The notes: a model not told the origin generated them from the sequence alone. Positions 26,107 through 35,240 are shown, counted from the stretch's first letter. The stretch is DNA of 64,000 nt from Roseovarius azorensis (GCF_900109455.1 NZ_FOAG01000007.1:1-64000), one strand, 5' to 3'. Made by a program: numbers and translations.

Positions 26107-27243
26107 CTATTCTGCTGCGGCGATAGGGGTAGCGTACACAAATTCCTCAGCGGCTTGAATACAATGACCGATCCGGCGTCCTAGAAGCGGCGGCACGGCG
26201 TTTCCGACCTGCACATATTGCTCCGTGCGCGATCCCTCAAATTTGAACCAGTCCGGGAAGGACTGGATGCGTGCGGCTTCGCGCACGGTGATAACACGGT
26301 CCTGCTCAGGGTGGATATATGCGCCCCAATGCAAATCGCATTTGGTGAGGACCGTGCAGGACAGACCGTCCCAGGTCATGCGGCCGTAGCGTTTTGTATG
26401 ATCGCACCGGCGGGCTTTCTTCATCCCGGCAGGCAAGAGATCGTAAGGCACGTCGCGCCAGCTCCCGCCTGCGGGGATGTGCTTCATACGTTCGATGTTG
26501 ATCGGCGCAAGACGCGGTGCGGAATGGTTGAGCACGGCGTTAGAGCCACCGCGCAGCATTTCCTGATATTCTCCGGCTGTTTCGCAGGCATAGGGCTGGA
26601 TGCCCTTATCTTCGCCATTCTTGAGGGCCGGAAGGTCGCCAATGGCGTCCCGGATCGTTGTAAAGGGCTTCAATCCCTCGCCGTGTGTTTTTTCCGGCCA
26701 CACGATGGGGATTCCTTCGCGGTTGCCGATAAAGACAACGCGGCGGCGTTCTTGCGGTACGCCGTAGTCCTCGGCGCGTAAAACCTTGTGCTCCACGTGA
26801 TAACCGAGTTGTTTGAAGCCTCTTAGGATCGCTTGCACGGCTTCGCCATCACCGGCCGAAGTGATGCCGGTCACGTTTTCCATCACAACCCAGCGGGGGT
26901 TTAGTCCTTCGACGAGTCGTAAATACTCGCGGAAAAGCTGGCTCCGCTCGTCGTGCATACCCCGCTGATGGTTATAGACGCTGAATGCCTGACACGGTGG
27001 CCCGCCAACCAGGCAATCCAGTTCGCCCTTTCTTAGACCCGCCGCCTTTAAGAGCGCTCCGGCGCTGATGTCTTGCACGGGACCGGGCAGAAACTTGGCT
27101 TCCCGGTGGGTTGCCTCGAAGGTTCGACCGGCGGCTTCGTCGAAGTCGTTTCCTGCGAGAACATGGAAACCCGCCTGACGCAGCCCTTCAGTTAGGCCGC
27201 CTGCGCCGCAAAAGAGGTCAATCGCTGTATAGGTTTTATCCAT
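26107..27243 (-). CDS. DNA cytosine-5 methyltransferase
   Basis: A 378-residue C5 methylase, complete in motifs: I AIDLFCGAGGLTEGL, IV VGGPPCQAFS with catalytic Cys, VI VVMENV, VIII PQERRRVVFIG, and X near the end (QVGNAVPPLLG). The target-recognition region spans roughly residues 180-310. It protects host DNA from the NotI-like nuclease. The start ATG 27243 overlaps the end of the RHH gene by 8 bases, so it is coupled to that regulator. A longer upstream frame only copies the RHH coding region. Confidence 0.93.
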   Translation of the reverse strand: MDKTYTAIDLFCGAGGLTEGLRQAGFHVLAGNDFDEAAGRTFEATHREAKFLPGPVQDISAGALLKAAGLRKGELDCLVGGPPCQAFSVYNHQRGMHDERSQLFREYLRLVEGLNPRWVVMENVTGITSAGDGEAVQAILRGFKQLGYHVEHKVLRAEDYGVPQERRRVVFIGNREGIPIVWPEKTHGEGLKPFTTIRDAIGDLPALKNGEDKGIQPYACETAGEYQEMLRGGSNAVLNHSAPRLAPINIERMKHIPAGGSWRDVPYDLLPAGMKKARRCDHTKRYGRMTWDGLSCTVLTKCDLHWGAYIHPEQDRVITVREAARIQSFPDWFKFEGSRTEQYVQVGNAVPPLLGRRIGHCIQAAEEFVYATPIAAAE

Positions 27244-27442
27244 GTCGTCCTCCGGCAGCCCGCCCAAGCCCAAGGGGAAGCTGTAGCTCTTCGTTTTCGT
27301 GCCGTTCGAGGAAGTCAATTATCGCCTTCCGGGTGATCCAGGACAGTGAAACGTCATGCCGCTCAGCAAGAGCGGAAAGCGCTGCATGGTCGGAGTCCGA
27401 CAGTGATACTGTGATCCTCTGTCCCTTCTTTGCACCGCTCAT
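27236..27442 (-). CDS. RHH (CopG-like) regulator of the RM operon
   Basis: A 68-residue protein whose first 50 residues form a ribbon-helix-helix: strand QRITVSLSDSDHAALSALAE, then LSWITRKAIIDFLERHE. It ends in a Gly/Arg-rich tail inside the methylase start. In this position it likely serves like a controller protein, timing methylase and nuclease expression after entry into a new host. A perfect palindrome lies 48 bases upstream. Confidence 0.75.
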   Translation of the reverse strand: MSGAKKGQRITVSLSDSDHAALSALAERHDVSLSWITRKAIIDFLERHENEELQLPLGLGRAAGGRHG

Positions 27443-27489
27443 GGTATACGTTCTCTTAATGTTCTAGTCTAGCACGAAAGAAACCTCGG

Positions 27490-27505
27490 GCAATATGCAT
27501 ATTGC
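27490..27505. promoter_or_regulatory. Palindrome GCAATATGCATATTGC, RM operon operator candidate
   Basis: A perfect 16-bp palindrome upstream of the RHH gene. On the minus strand its right end supplies TTGCCC, followed 16 bases later by TAGACT, a plausible -35/-10 pair. Binding here would block the promoter. The neighbouring direct repeats of ATGCAA around 27532-27540 may extend the site. Confidence 0.55.
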
Positions 27506-27539
27506 ATCACTTCACTGCACTATGCAAACCCTTGATGCA

Positions 27540-27870
27540 AAGACAGGGCTCTAAGCTGTGCGCCGATGGTTTGCTCAATATACCCCTGTATGTGTCTTAA
27601 ACCCCTGAGAGGGGTCGAATCGCTGATCCGAGTGGGTCAGTAATCCCCTTGCCGTCCCGGATCCTACAGCGTATGGCGCTGATCTGCTTTCGGAGCCGTC
27701 ACTCGCCTGGACCCGTTAAAGGCTGGAAGGGTTCCCGGTGCAAAAGGGAGTCCGCAACCTGACAAACAGAACACCCGCCTGAGGACAGGCTGGTTCGGCG
27801 TCCTCCGGGACGGAGGCAGATCGATCTCGCGTAAAGCGGTCGAAGTGACGCAAACCGCATCAATCTCGTG
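27540..27870. other. Hairpin-rich non-coding segment
   Basis: A run of short perfect stems: CCCCTGAGAGGGG near 27602, CAGCGTATGGCGCTG near 27667, GCCTGAGGACAGGC near 27777 and CCTCCGGGACGGAGG near 27802. Between them is a segment with GGTTCCCGGTGCAAAAGGG and TCCGCAACCTGA. No reading frame fits. This density of stems suggests a structured RNA or a processed DNA site. The middle vaguely recalls a cobalamin riboswitch, but the key box GCCACTG and a vitamin B12 gene are absent. A 56-codon frame at 27871-28041 is possible but unconvincing. Confidence 0.4.
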
Positions 27871-28031
27871 AATGACACTCCAGACGATCAGTCCCGGACG
27901 CCATCGTGAAGCGGCACTGCCCGACCTCGGAGAGAACCACTACCCCGGCGGACAACAGAACCATGCCGTTGACAAAACCGCGATCAGAGAACTGCTTCCC
28001 GCCGGCGTTGCAGAAAATCATGCCCGCCACC

Positions 28032-30032
28032 CTACTGCGTGAACAGCTTTTCGCCATTCCCTTCTCGCAGCATCGCTTCCATATCGTCCAAGCCATCGAC
28101 AGCGGAGCGCAACTGCGCCTCATCGCCTTCGCCCGCTGCCTCGGCATCTGCATTCTGGCCCCCAAAATCCATCTCTATCTGTCGCTGCTCCTCAGCGATA
28201 ACGGCTTGAACAGCCGGCGCGGTCTTTCTTGGGGCGACGTCAGTTTGCTCTAACGTTTGACTGCCAACATCTTGGCGTGCGGTTTCCACATCGGCTTCTG
28301 TTCCCCCTGGCCCATCCGACCGCGGAGTCATCGGCATGGCGCGCATACTCAGCGGCAGATTGCCCTGCGACCCCCCTCCCCCCGGCTTCGGAAACGGCAA
28401 CTCGCCTGATTGCGCCGCGTGGATCGCCTTGAACAGCCGATCGTCAAAATATTGGATCCGCTTCGCGCGGACCGGCATCTGGGCATCGATGACCATGACG
28501 ATCTCGTCGAGCGGTAGGCGGCGCGCCTCATCCTCGGGCAGGAGAGAACTTTCTTCGGTCCGGGTGGATTGGCTGCGGCCCTCGAAGGGGTTCTTGCCGA
28601 TGGACTGGGATCGCGTGATGACGGTCTTCGTGGTCTTGCCAACCGCCTTGCTCAGCTCTTCGACGGTTTTTTCATCCGAAGGCGTCAGGTAGAGCTTCAC
28701 ACCGGCATTGCCTTGCAGGGCGCGGCGGGTGTTCTCGCCGTAGATTTCATCGAGGGCGGGGATGGTTTGGGTGACCACGGCGAGGTGACCACGATAGGTG
28801 CGCAGTGTCTCGATGCTTTCGACCACGATGGGCATTTTGCCGAGGCGATTGAACTCGTCGAGCATGATCATCACTGGCCACGGCTCGTCTGGCCCGGGAT
28901 CCTTTTCCTGCATGGCGGAGAGGAGATCGGAAAAGAAGAGCCGGATCAGTGGTGCCAATGGTTTCACCATCAGCGGCTGGACCACGAGGTAGACCGAAAA
29001 GGGTTTCTTGCGGATCGTTCGGAAATCAAAGTCCGACACCGCCGTCGCCTCATCGATGGCCGGGTTCTGCCATTGATCGAGCCCCGAGGTCATCAGGAGC
29101 GAGACGTAGGAGGTCAGCGTATCGTTGTTGGTGGAGGCCAGCCGCGTGAAGATCAGCTTGGCCGCCCGGTTGTCGACCTCGTGGCCCCGCGCGAAATACT
29201 CCTTTTGCTTGTTCCCGCCCGAGGCCGCGATGCGGTAGATCTCGCCCAAGGTCGGGCGCTTGCGCTGGAAGGCCAAAAGCCCCGCCGCCACGAAGAGATC
29301 GATGCCGCCCTTGAGGAGGCCCTGCACCCGGTCATTGTCGCTCTGCAAAAAGAGCGTCGCCAGGAGCTGCAATTCCATCTGCTGGCGCGCGGGATCTTTC
29401 AGCTCAAAGATGCGCAGGAGCGGGTTGTAGCGATGCGTGCGCTTGCCCTCCCAATCGGTGGGGGCAAAGCGATAGACATTGTCGCCTTGGGCTGCGCGAT
29501 GCCGGGCCGTGGCCTCAAAGCACTCGCCCTTCACATCGAGCGTCACGGCGGAGCCTTGCCAGGTCAGCAGGTTCGGAATGACGAAGCCCGTGGTCTTGCC
29601 GCGGCCCGTGGGCGCCACGATCAGCGCATGGGGGAAGACCTTGGAGCAGATGTAATTGGCGCGGGAGCCCGGCGGCCCCAGCTTGCCGAGGATGAACCCG
29701 GTCCCGGGCGCCCCGAAGAAGCCATTGGCCTTCATCTCGCGCGCGGTCTGCCAATGGGTCTGGCCAAAGCGTGTCAGAGCCGATCCCGAGAGGGCGAGGC
29801 TCAGCATCATGCCGGCGGCGGCAAAGCTGCCGATGATCAGGTGAATAAGTTGCGCGTCCTCCGGGCGGCGATCCAGGATCGCCAGATAATTCTGCGCGAT
29901 GTAGGCAAAGTCGATCTCGGCCCCGAAGCCGAGATCCTGGTAGGTCAGCACCGCCGAGGCGATGGTATAGCCCATGGCCCCGGTCACCAGCGTTACCAGA
30001 AAGACCCCTGTGGCGATCCGCGCTTTTCCCAT
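28032..30032 (-). CDS. virD4: VirD4/TraG coupling protein
   Basis: A 666-residue T4SS coupling ATPase that brings the relaxase-DNA complex to the VirB channel. Two N-terminal membrane helices (IATGVFLVTLVTGAMGYTIA and HLIIGSFAAAGMMLSLALSG), Walker A VAPTGRGKTTGF, Walker B VMIMLDEFNRLG, and VTQTIPALDEIYG. The C-terminal tail is acidic and Gln/Glu-rich, as used for substrate recognition. ATG 30032 follows the relaxase stop; TTG 30044 is an in-frame alternative overlapping that stop. Confidence 0.92.
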   Translation of the reverse strand: MGKARIATGVFLVTLVTGAMGYTIASAVLTYQDLGFGAEIDFAYIAQNYLAILDRRPEDAQLIHLIIGSFAAAGMMLSLALSGSALTRFGQTHWQTAREMKANGFFGAPGTGFILGKLGPPGSRANYICSKVFPHALIVAPTGRGKTTGFVIPNLLTWQGSAVTLDVKGECFEATARHRAAQGDNVYRFAPTDWEGKRTHRYNPLLRIFELKDPARQQMELQLLATLFLQSDNDRVQGLLKGGIDLFVAAGLLAFQRKRPTLGEIYRIAASGGNKQKEYFARGHEVDNRAAKLIFTRLASTNNDTLTSYVSLLMTSGLDQWQNPAIDEATAVSDFDFRTIRKKPFSVYLVVQPLMVKPLAPLIRLFFSDLLSAMQEKDPGPDEPWPVMIMLDEFNRLGKMPIVVESIETLRTYRGHLAVVTQTIPALDEIYGENTRRALQGNAGVKLYLTPSDEKTVEELSKAVGKTTKTVITRSQSIGKNPFEGRSQSTRTEESSLLPEDEARRLPLDEIVMVIDAQMPVRAKRIQYFDDRLFKAIHAAQSGELPFPKPGGGGSQGNLPLSMRAMPMTPRSDGPGGTEADVETARQDVGSQTLEQTDVAPRKTAPAVQAVIAEEQRQIEMDFGGQNADAEAAGEGDEAQLRSAVDGLDDMEAMLREGNGEKLFTQ

Positions 30033-30040
30033 GGAGGCGC

Positions 30041-32374
30041 TCAATGGACCTGACCCCGCTCGGTCTCGCCATCCACGTCTGTCGCGCGGTGTTTTTCATA
30101 TTCGGTGTCGGCAAGATCATCGACCACCTGGCGCAAGGCCTCCGTATTGGCCGTCGCTGCATCCGATTGCAGGTAGACCTTGGCGACATAGAGCCGGTCG
30201 AGGCGGTCCTCGAGAACCTTGTCCAGCGCATCGGCATCGCCAGATGTGAGCCGGTCGAGTTGGCGAACGTCCAGCACCCGCGCGATCTCGCCACGGAAGG
30301 CGTCCCGCTCCGCCTCGGTCTCGAAGGGCGCGGAGAACTCCCCGGCCCGCTCATGGTCCAGAACACGCGCAATCTCGTCTGCGAGGCGGTCGGCACGGTC
30401 AGACTGCGGCGCAGTTTCATCGCGGGCCGCGAGGATGTCGTCGCGCGCGGCAACCCCAAGCCCCTCGCGCATCTCGGTTTCGCGGCGGACCTGATTGATG
30501 ACCTCCGTGTCGCGTATCTCGACGACGGCGGCATAGGTCGCGCCGAGCCCGCGGGCGAGGTGGGACGGCATGTCCGGATAGCGCTCCCTGAATTCATCCG
30601 TGACAGCATCTGCAACGGACGTGCGGACGTCGCGTCCCTCCATGATGCGGTCGACCTCGCGGGTGATCTCGCTGGCGCGGGCCGCATCAGTGATGGTCTC
30701 CCCATAGGGTTCAGACCGGTCGATCACATCGCTTGGGCGTGCAAGCAGGTCCGGGTGTGCTTCGAGATACGTGCGCTGCTCCGTCTCGATCCGGCGCTCC
30801 GCCCTGGAGACAACCTCCCAGTCCCGGTCCTCGATCTGCTGCGCGGTCAGGCCCTCTGCGCGCATCTCCTGACGGATTGTCCCTTCCATCGCCCGCACCG
30901 CGCCCTCATGATAGTGGAACCGCTCGCTGACCGCTTCCACGACGCCATCCCGGCGCAGCACGTTCTCCCGTTCCAGAAGCGTGCCGAATTCGACATGCAC
31001 ATCGTTGAGAATGTCGCGCGCCTGTTCCAGATCGGCGCGGCGCTCGAGGTTCAGATCGCGCGCCTCGGCCACCTTGGAGAGATCATCGGCGATCCATTGA
31101 TGCTCGAGCGCTGCATTTGACGCCCCAGTCTCGATCCGGGCCACCACTTCCGATGTGCTGATCCCGGTGCCCCGCAGGGCCGCGTCAATGCGCGATCTCA
31201 GGTCGGGCTCGGCCAGTCGCTCGCGCTGGCTGGCGTCAATATTGGCTTCGGAATAGATCCCGCCCTCCGAGGGGGTTTCTGACAGCGTGGATGATCGCAA
31301 TCCGAGAGGCCGCATGTGCTGGACCTGCGTCTGGATCTCGATGAGGCGTTTTTCCAGCGCCGGACGTTCCGCGTCAGACTTCTCTGCGATCATGCCCTGC
31401 ACCCGCGCGAGCTTCTCCGCATAGAGGCTTCTCAGATCCTCGAAACTCTGATCCTCGGCCATATACACATCTCCTGTTCGGTCCACCTGTCCGCCATGCG
31501 CCAGCACCTCGCCCGCGCGGAAGAGTGCCGCGGCGATGTCTTCCCGGGCCTCCCGGGAGGCCTCTGCGGCAAGCGAATGGTAGACGGTTCTGGTGTTGGC
31601 GATCTCCGCCAGCGTCCGGGTCAGGTCGGCCCCCACACGTTCCCGCTCGCGGGGCGCGCGCCCCTCTTCTTTCGCCGCGTAAACCTCGCGGGTAGGGGCT
31701 GGGTAATGCACAACGCCGCGATCCACCCGGCGCGTGGCCTCCAGGCGCACGCCGTACTTTTCCGCCTCCTCGACCATGGCGAGGCGGAAGTCGTCATAGT
31801 TGAAGCGATGGTTGCGCCCCAAGAAGAAGAACTCGCCTTCTTGCGAGCGGCGGTTCAGCACCAGATGCGCATGGGGGTGATCGCGGTCCTCATGCACCGC
31901 GATGATGTAGTCGAAATGCCCCTCATCAGTCTGGAAGAACCGCTCGGCCACATCCGTCGCGATGTCGCGCACGTCCTCGCCGCGCGTGCCGATGGGGAAG
32001 GACATGAGCATATGGGTGGTCTGGCCCAGCTTGGGCTTGAAGCCCGCATCCCAGCGCTTGGCAAAGCGCTCGGTCAGGTCCTTGATGTCACCCGCCTCAA
32101 GCTTGGACTTGCCATCCAGGAACCCGCTACTGTCCACGATATGGGTGGATTTGGTGGTGAGGTAATCGAGCTGGTTTGCGAGCTGCGATTTGGTATGCGT
32201 GCCGCCGCCCCGGATCGCCTTGAAGACCGCCGGCCGATGCCCTGCTGCCGCGCGCATCAGCTGTTTCTGCTTTGCCACATGCAGCCCCTGCATCGAGCCC
32301 CGGACGCGGCTCCAGCCGTCCCGGAAGACCTCGCCCGTGACAGCATGGACGGCATCATTCAGCCGCATGGGCAA
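30041..32374 (-). CDS. Conjugative relaxase (VirD2/MOB type)
   Basis: A 777-residue relaxase that nicks at oriT and stays covalently attached to the transferred strand. The N-terminal relaxase domain (about 40-260) contains the three-histidine metal motif as HEDRDHPHAHLVLN, plus GGTHTKSQLANQLDYLT early on; the nucleophilic Tyr is probably Tyr71 there. The C-terminal 450 residues are charged and helical, without helicase motifs, and may be the secretion signal and scaffold. It overlaps the accessory gene upstream and abuts virD4 downstream. Confidence 0.88.
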   Translation of the reverse strand: MPMRLNDAVHAVTGEVFRDGWSRVRGSMQGLHVAKQKQLMRAAAGHRPAVFKAIRGGGTHTKSQLANQLDYLTTKSTHIVDSSGFLDGKSKLEAGDIKDLTERFAKRWDAGFKPKLGQTTHMLMSFPIGTRGEDVRDIATDVAERFFQTDEGHFDYIIAVHEDRDHPHAHLVLNRRSQEGEFFFLGRNHRFNYDDFRLAMVEEAEKYGVRLEATRRVDRGVVHYPAPTREVYAAKEEGRAPRERERVGADLTRTLAEIANTRTVYHSLAAEASREAREDIAAALFRAGEVLAHGGQVDRTGDVYMAEDQSFEDLRSLYAEKLARVQGMIAEKSDAERPALEKRLIEIQTQVQHMRPLGLRSSTLSETPSEGGIYSEANIDASQRERLAEPDLRSRIDAALRGTGISTSEVVARIETGASNAALEHQWIADDLSKVAEARDLNLERRADLEQARDILNDVHVEFGTLLERENVLRRDGVVEAVSERFHYHEGAVRAMEGTIRQEMRAEGLTAQQIEDRDWEVVSRAERRIETEQRTYLEAHPDLLARPSDVIDRSEPYGETITDAARASEITREVDRIMEGRDVRTSVADAVTDEFRERYPDMPSHLARGLGATYAAVVEIRDTEVINQVRRETEMREGLGVAARDDILAARDETAPQSDRADRLADEIARVLDHERAGEFSAPFETEAERDAFRGEIARVLDVRQLDRLTSGDADALDKVLEDRLDRLYVAKVYLQSDAATANTEALRQVVDDLADTEYEKHRATDVDGETERGQVH

Positions 32375-32948
32375 ACTCCCTCAACGCGGCCGTGGCCTCC
32401 AGCTGCATCGCGTCTCGACGGCGGCGCAGGAGCAGATCGATCTCGTCTGCAGAATCCAGAATGAACCTCGCCAGCCCGCGCATCTGCGCAAGACGCAGTT
32501 CCGTGAACTCGGCACTCGTGCCTCCCACGGCCCCCTGCCCCATCCGGTTTGCCCGCGTCATCTGCTTAGCGATCTGCGCGACCCCATTGCCAACCTCGTG
32601 CAGAGAGGCGCGGTAGCGCGCCATCTCTGCTGCCATCTGCGCGTCCGGAACGAACACCCCGCCTGCGGCCTGAATGAGCCGCCGCAGCCCCTCGGCCCGG
32701 CTCTCGATCCCGGCCTCGGCCAGCACCTCGTCGAGCGCCGCAAGCTCCGCAGCCGTGACCTTCACACTGACCGCGGCGACCGGGATCGCGGCATCCACCT
32801 GGCGCTCGACATCGGCTTTGAGCGTGTACTGGATCGACCGCGGCGACACGCCGAACCGCTCCGCAAGGGCCGATGTGGTCACACCTTCCGCAGCCTTGCG
32901 AACGATCTCCATACGGTCCGCATCTGAGAGACGTTTTGAGCGCGGCAT
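32355..32948 (-). CDS. Mobilisation accessory protein (MobC-like)
   Basis: A 197-residue protein with an N-terminal HTH (SDADRMEIVRKAAEGVTTSA, ERFGVSPRSIQYTL) followed by an RHH-like strand-helix (VSVKVTAAELAALDEVLAEA) and the MobC-type segment EVGNGVAQIAKQMTRANRMG. MobC-family proteins bind oriT and help the relaxase open it. Its end overlaps the relaxase start by 20 bases. The HTH-plus-MobC fusion is uncommon and could also repress its own operon. Confidence 0.75.
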   Translation of the reverse strand: MPRSKRLSDADRMEIVRKAAEGVTTSALAERFGVSPRSIQYTLKADVERQVDAAIPVAAVSVKVTAAELAALDEVLAEAGIESRAEGLRRLIQAAGGVFVPDAQMAAEMARYRASLHEVGNGVAQIAKQMTRANRMGQGAVGGTSAEFTELRLAQMRGLARFILDSADEIDLLLRRRRDAMQLEATAALREFAHAAE

Positions 32949-33464
32949 GCGAAGAAAGACCCCCTATTTCCTGCCACCTTCCACCAAGGCTGCCCCTACC
33001 TTACGATAATATACCTAACTGTCAATTATATACTTACGTTGCATTCAGTCTCAGGCAGCCTTGGTGTCCGCTTCACGCCGCGGCCCGCAGGGACGCGGCT
33101 CTGCCGCCCTCACCACCGGGCAACCAACCTGCCCTAGGGGTCCCGTCCGCCAGCCCGCCCGAGGGTCTGGCCGAACGCCAAGTGTTCGGACGGAACCGCG
33201 GGCGGGCGCAAACTCCACCGATAGGGCGGACAGGCAGGGTCAAGGAGGGCCAGATTTGGGCCCCCAAATCTCTGCCGCAAAAACCGAGAGGCCCTGGCCG
33301 ATAGGTTTTTGTGGATGGCCCCCTTGAGGCTGACTGGCCGGTCTGTCGCGGCCTGGTCATTCCGGGCGGAGTGCGACCGTTGAACGCGCAGGGACCGGCA
33401 TCCCTGGAACAGGGATCGGGCCGCCCCAAGATCGTCCCGGGGCGGCCCATCTTCGTCGGAGGAT
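32949..33464. other. Intergenic region, candidate oriT plus GC-rich part
   Basis: The first 110 bases upstream of the mobilisation genes are AT-rich (33000-33045, with ATAATATACC and AATTATATAC), which is the expected setting of an oriT for this relaxase, though no canonical nic site is clear. The remaining 400 bases are GC-rich and non-coding. A near-perfect palindrome lies at 33252-33271: AGATTTGGG and CCCAAATCT separated by CC. I see no gene in either part. Confidence 0.4.
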
Positions 33465-33671
33465 TTAGTCCTGGGGATCTTTCGCGCTCGGTGGGAACAT
33501 CACCAGCTCCGAGACCGCGACCGGGAAGTCGAGCTTGAGGCTGAAGAACTCCGATCCATCCCCGTTGCGGGTGTTGCGGAACATCGCGCCCACGCGCTGA
33601 AAACGGGTGCGCTCCTGGCCATCGGTTTCGGTGAACTTGACGGGGACGGTGGCGACGTAGTGATTGGTCAT
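33465..33671 (-). CDS. Small plasmid protein, hypothetical
   Basis: A 68-residue protein beginning MTNHYVATVPVKFTETDGQE and ending in VAVSELVMFPPSAKDPQD. It is predicted as a small all-beta fold with RVGAMFRNTRNGDGSEFFSL in the middle. The layout recalls the DUF736-like single-domain plasmid proteins (a strand-rich core with AMF..NT..G..), but I cannot assign it. AGTAACCC precedes the ATG on the minus strand with a purine-rich AAAAAGGAG site. Confidence 0.65.
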   Translation of the reverse strand: MTNHYVATVPVKFTETDGQERTRFQRVGAMFRNTRNGDGSEFFSLKLDFPVAVSELVMFPPSAKDPQD

Positions 33672-34030
33672 TTGGGTTACTCCTTTTTGCGATGGGGATC
33701 ACCCGGCACGGGGGCAAGAGGCCCGGTCGCAAGCGCAAATGCGGAGGGTCCGCGGCCCCGCCGTGGAAGCCGTATTTGTACTTGCCGGAGCGTCAGCGGA
33801 GGGCACGCACGGGCCGACCCCGTGCGATCCACATCTATGAGCAAAAAGGAGAGACCCAAATTTGTGCCACCACTTTGAAGCCGCCATCGAACCCGTCGAT
33901 CGTGATCGAAGATGGCTAGGTTCGTTCTGATCCAATGCATCTGGATATCGATCCGTCACGCTCACCATGTGGCAGGTCAGCGTTCCGCCGCGCGCGAAGG
34001 TTCGTCGTCTGGGTCGGTTGGGCGCGTCTG
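33672..34030. other. No supported gene
   Basis: Frames on both strands run through 33680-33940 without a credible start or resemblance. The leader of the small gene at 33671 and the tail of the nuclease gene at 34031 bound the region. No terminator or repeat seen. Confidence 0.3.
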
Positions 34031-35107
34031 CTATCGGCACCAGGGTTGAGGGCGTGGGGGACAGCTGGTGCGTCCACATCGGTACGGCACGGCCAGACCT
34101 TCAGCAATGAGCGTGCTGCCGACGTCCCGACCGTCAACGAACAACGAGCCGCAGAACCGCCCGAAGTTGCACTGATCCGTACCCTCCGTCCCGGGCCGGC
34201 AGGAACAGGCCACGCGCTCAAACTCAATTGATGTCGCACCCCGCACCAATTGACCTAGACGCGCAGTCGCGCGCTCCCCGACCTCACGCTCTGCAGTGCA
34301 GGCGGGTCTCCATGTCTCAGGCGCGTTAAATCCAACGAGACGCACGTTCGCTCTCAGGCCTCGAACATCGATCGTATCACCGTCAATGATCCGCACATCG
34401 CTGGCGCGAAGCGACCGGTCCTGTGAGGCGGGTCGCTCTGTTGGCGGCGCGACTGGCGACAAGAAACGGGTCGCCATCCAGCCCATACCAAAATTGGATC
34501 GAATCTGGGTCCACTGCCCATCTTCGCGCAGAATTTCGACGCGGGTTCCTTCGCTCAAGACACCCATCACGGCATTGGAAGTAGACGGACCAGCACGTTG
34601 ATTGACGCGTGTCCCTGTCACATAGACGTAAGCGGCGTCGGCAGTTTGCGATGAGGGAACGGCTGACGGACTGTAAGGTGTGGATCGCGTGTTCGATGAT
34701 TCAAACAATGATCCAACCAATGCGAAGAATCCGACAGCGATCACCAACGGAACCATGATTTGGCGTTGAGCCTTGCGCACGGCACGCCGAGGTGCATTGA
34801 TCGCGCGGGTCACGGAGACCGGACGGGGTCTTGCCTGACCGGTTCTGGTACTGCGCCTTGGTGCTGGTTTAGACGTCTTGTCTTCAGCCGCTGACTTTGT
34901 CTGGGCCGGTTTTTCCCGTTCCAGTTTCAAGACTTTGTGCAGGCTCGCATACTGCGCTTTGCTCAGGCGCGTCTGCGTCCCATACCGCTGAAACCGCTCA
35001 GCCATGTTCGTGAGAAAAGACATCTCCCAATCGTTTGCCTGCCCGGATCGCAAGCGCGCATCAATGCGTGATTGAATCTCTTTGGTGCGTTCCGGAGAAA
35101 AAGGCAT
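34031..35107 (-). CDS. Membrane-anchored SH3 plus thermonuclease-like protein
   Basis: A 358-residue modular protein. Residues 1-65 form a charged helical segment (IQSRIDARLRSGQANDW, LSKAQYASLHKVL). Residues 66-116 are basic, and one membrane helix lies at about 117-135 (IMVPLVIAVGFFALVGSLF). A bacterial SH3 domain spans 160-215 (TRVNQRAGPSTSNAVMGVL, GWMATRFL). A staphylococcal-nuclease-like domain begins at 236 (VRIIDGDTIDVRGLRANVRL, FNAPET). The order puts both folded domains outside the inner membrane. Cys-rich insert CSCRPGTEGTDQC replaces part of the nuclease core, so activity is uncertain. Role on the plasmid unknown. Confidence 0.8.
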   Translation of the reverse strand: MPFSPERTKEIQSRIDARLRSGQANDWEMSFLTNMAERFQRYGTQTRLSKAQYASLHKVLKLEREKPAQTKSAAEDKTSKPAPRRSTRTGQARPRPVSVTRAINAPRRAVRKAQRQIMVPLVIAVGFFALVGSLFESSNTRSTPYSPSAVPSSQTADAAYVYVTGTRVNQRAGPSTSNAVMGVLSEGTRVEILREDGQWTQIRSNFGMGWMATRFLSPVAPPTERPASQDRSLRASDVRIIDGDTIDVRGLRANVRLVGFNAPETWRPACTAEREVGERATARLGQLVRGATSIEFERVACSCRPGTEGTDQCNFGRFCGSLFVDGRDVGSTLIAEGLAVPYRCGRTSCPPRPQPWCR

Positions 35108-35240
35108 CTAGGAAAAACCTGGGCGGGTGTTGATCTGTGCAACAAATGTCTTCTGCCGCACGGCCACATTAAGCTGTAATTGCATCGAGATACCATCCAG
35201 CGATTTCCGAAACCAGATTGGACGGACTACAAACACCTAG

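Noticed and set aside
27720-27800. Cobalamin-riboswitch-like segment
   Set aside because: Partial likeness in the GGTG/CCGCAAC part only; the GCCACTG box and any B12-related downstream gene are missing, so I did not call a riboswitch.
28569-30053. Long open frame of 494 codons antisense to virD4
   Set aside because: It mirrors the high-GC third positions of virD4, has no ribosome site and a His/Arg/Gly-biased product typical of shadow frames.
31316-32464. 382-codon open frame antisense to the relaxase
   Set aside because: Shadow frame over the relaxase catalytic domain; composition-driven.
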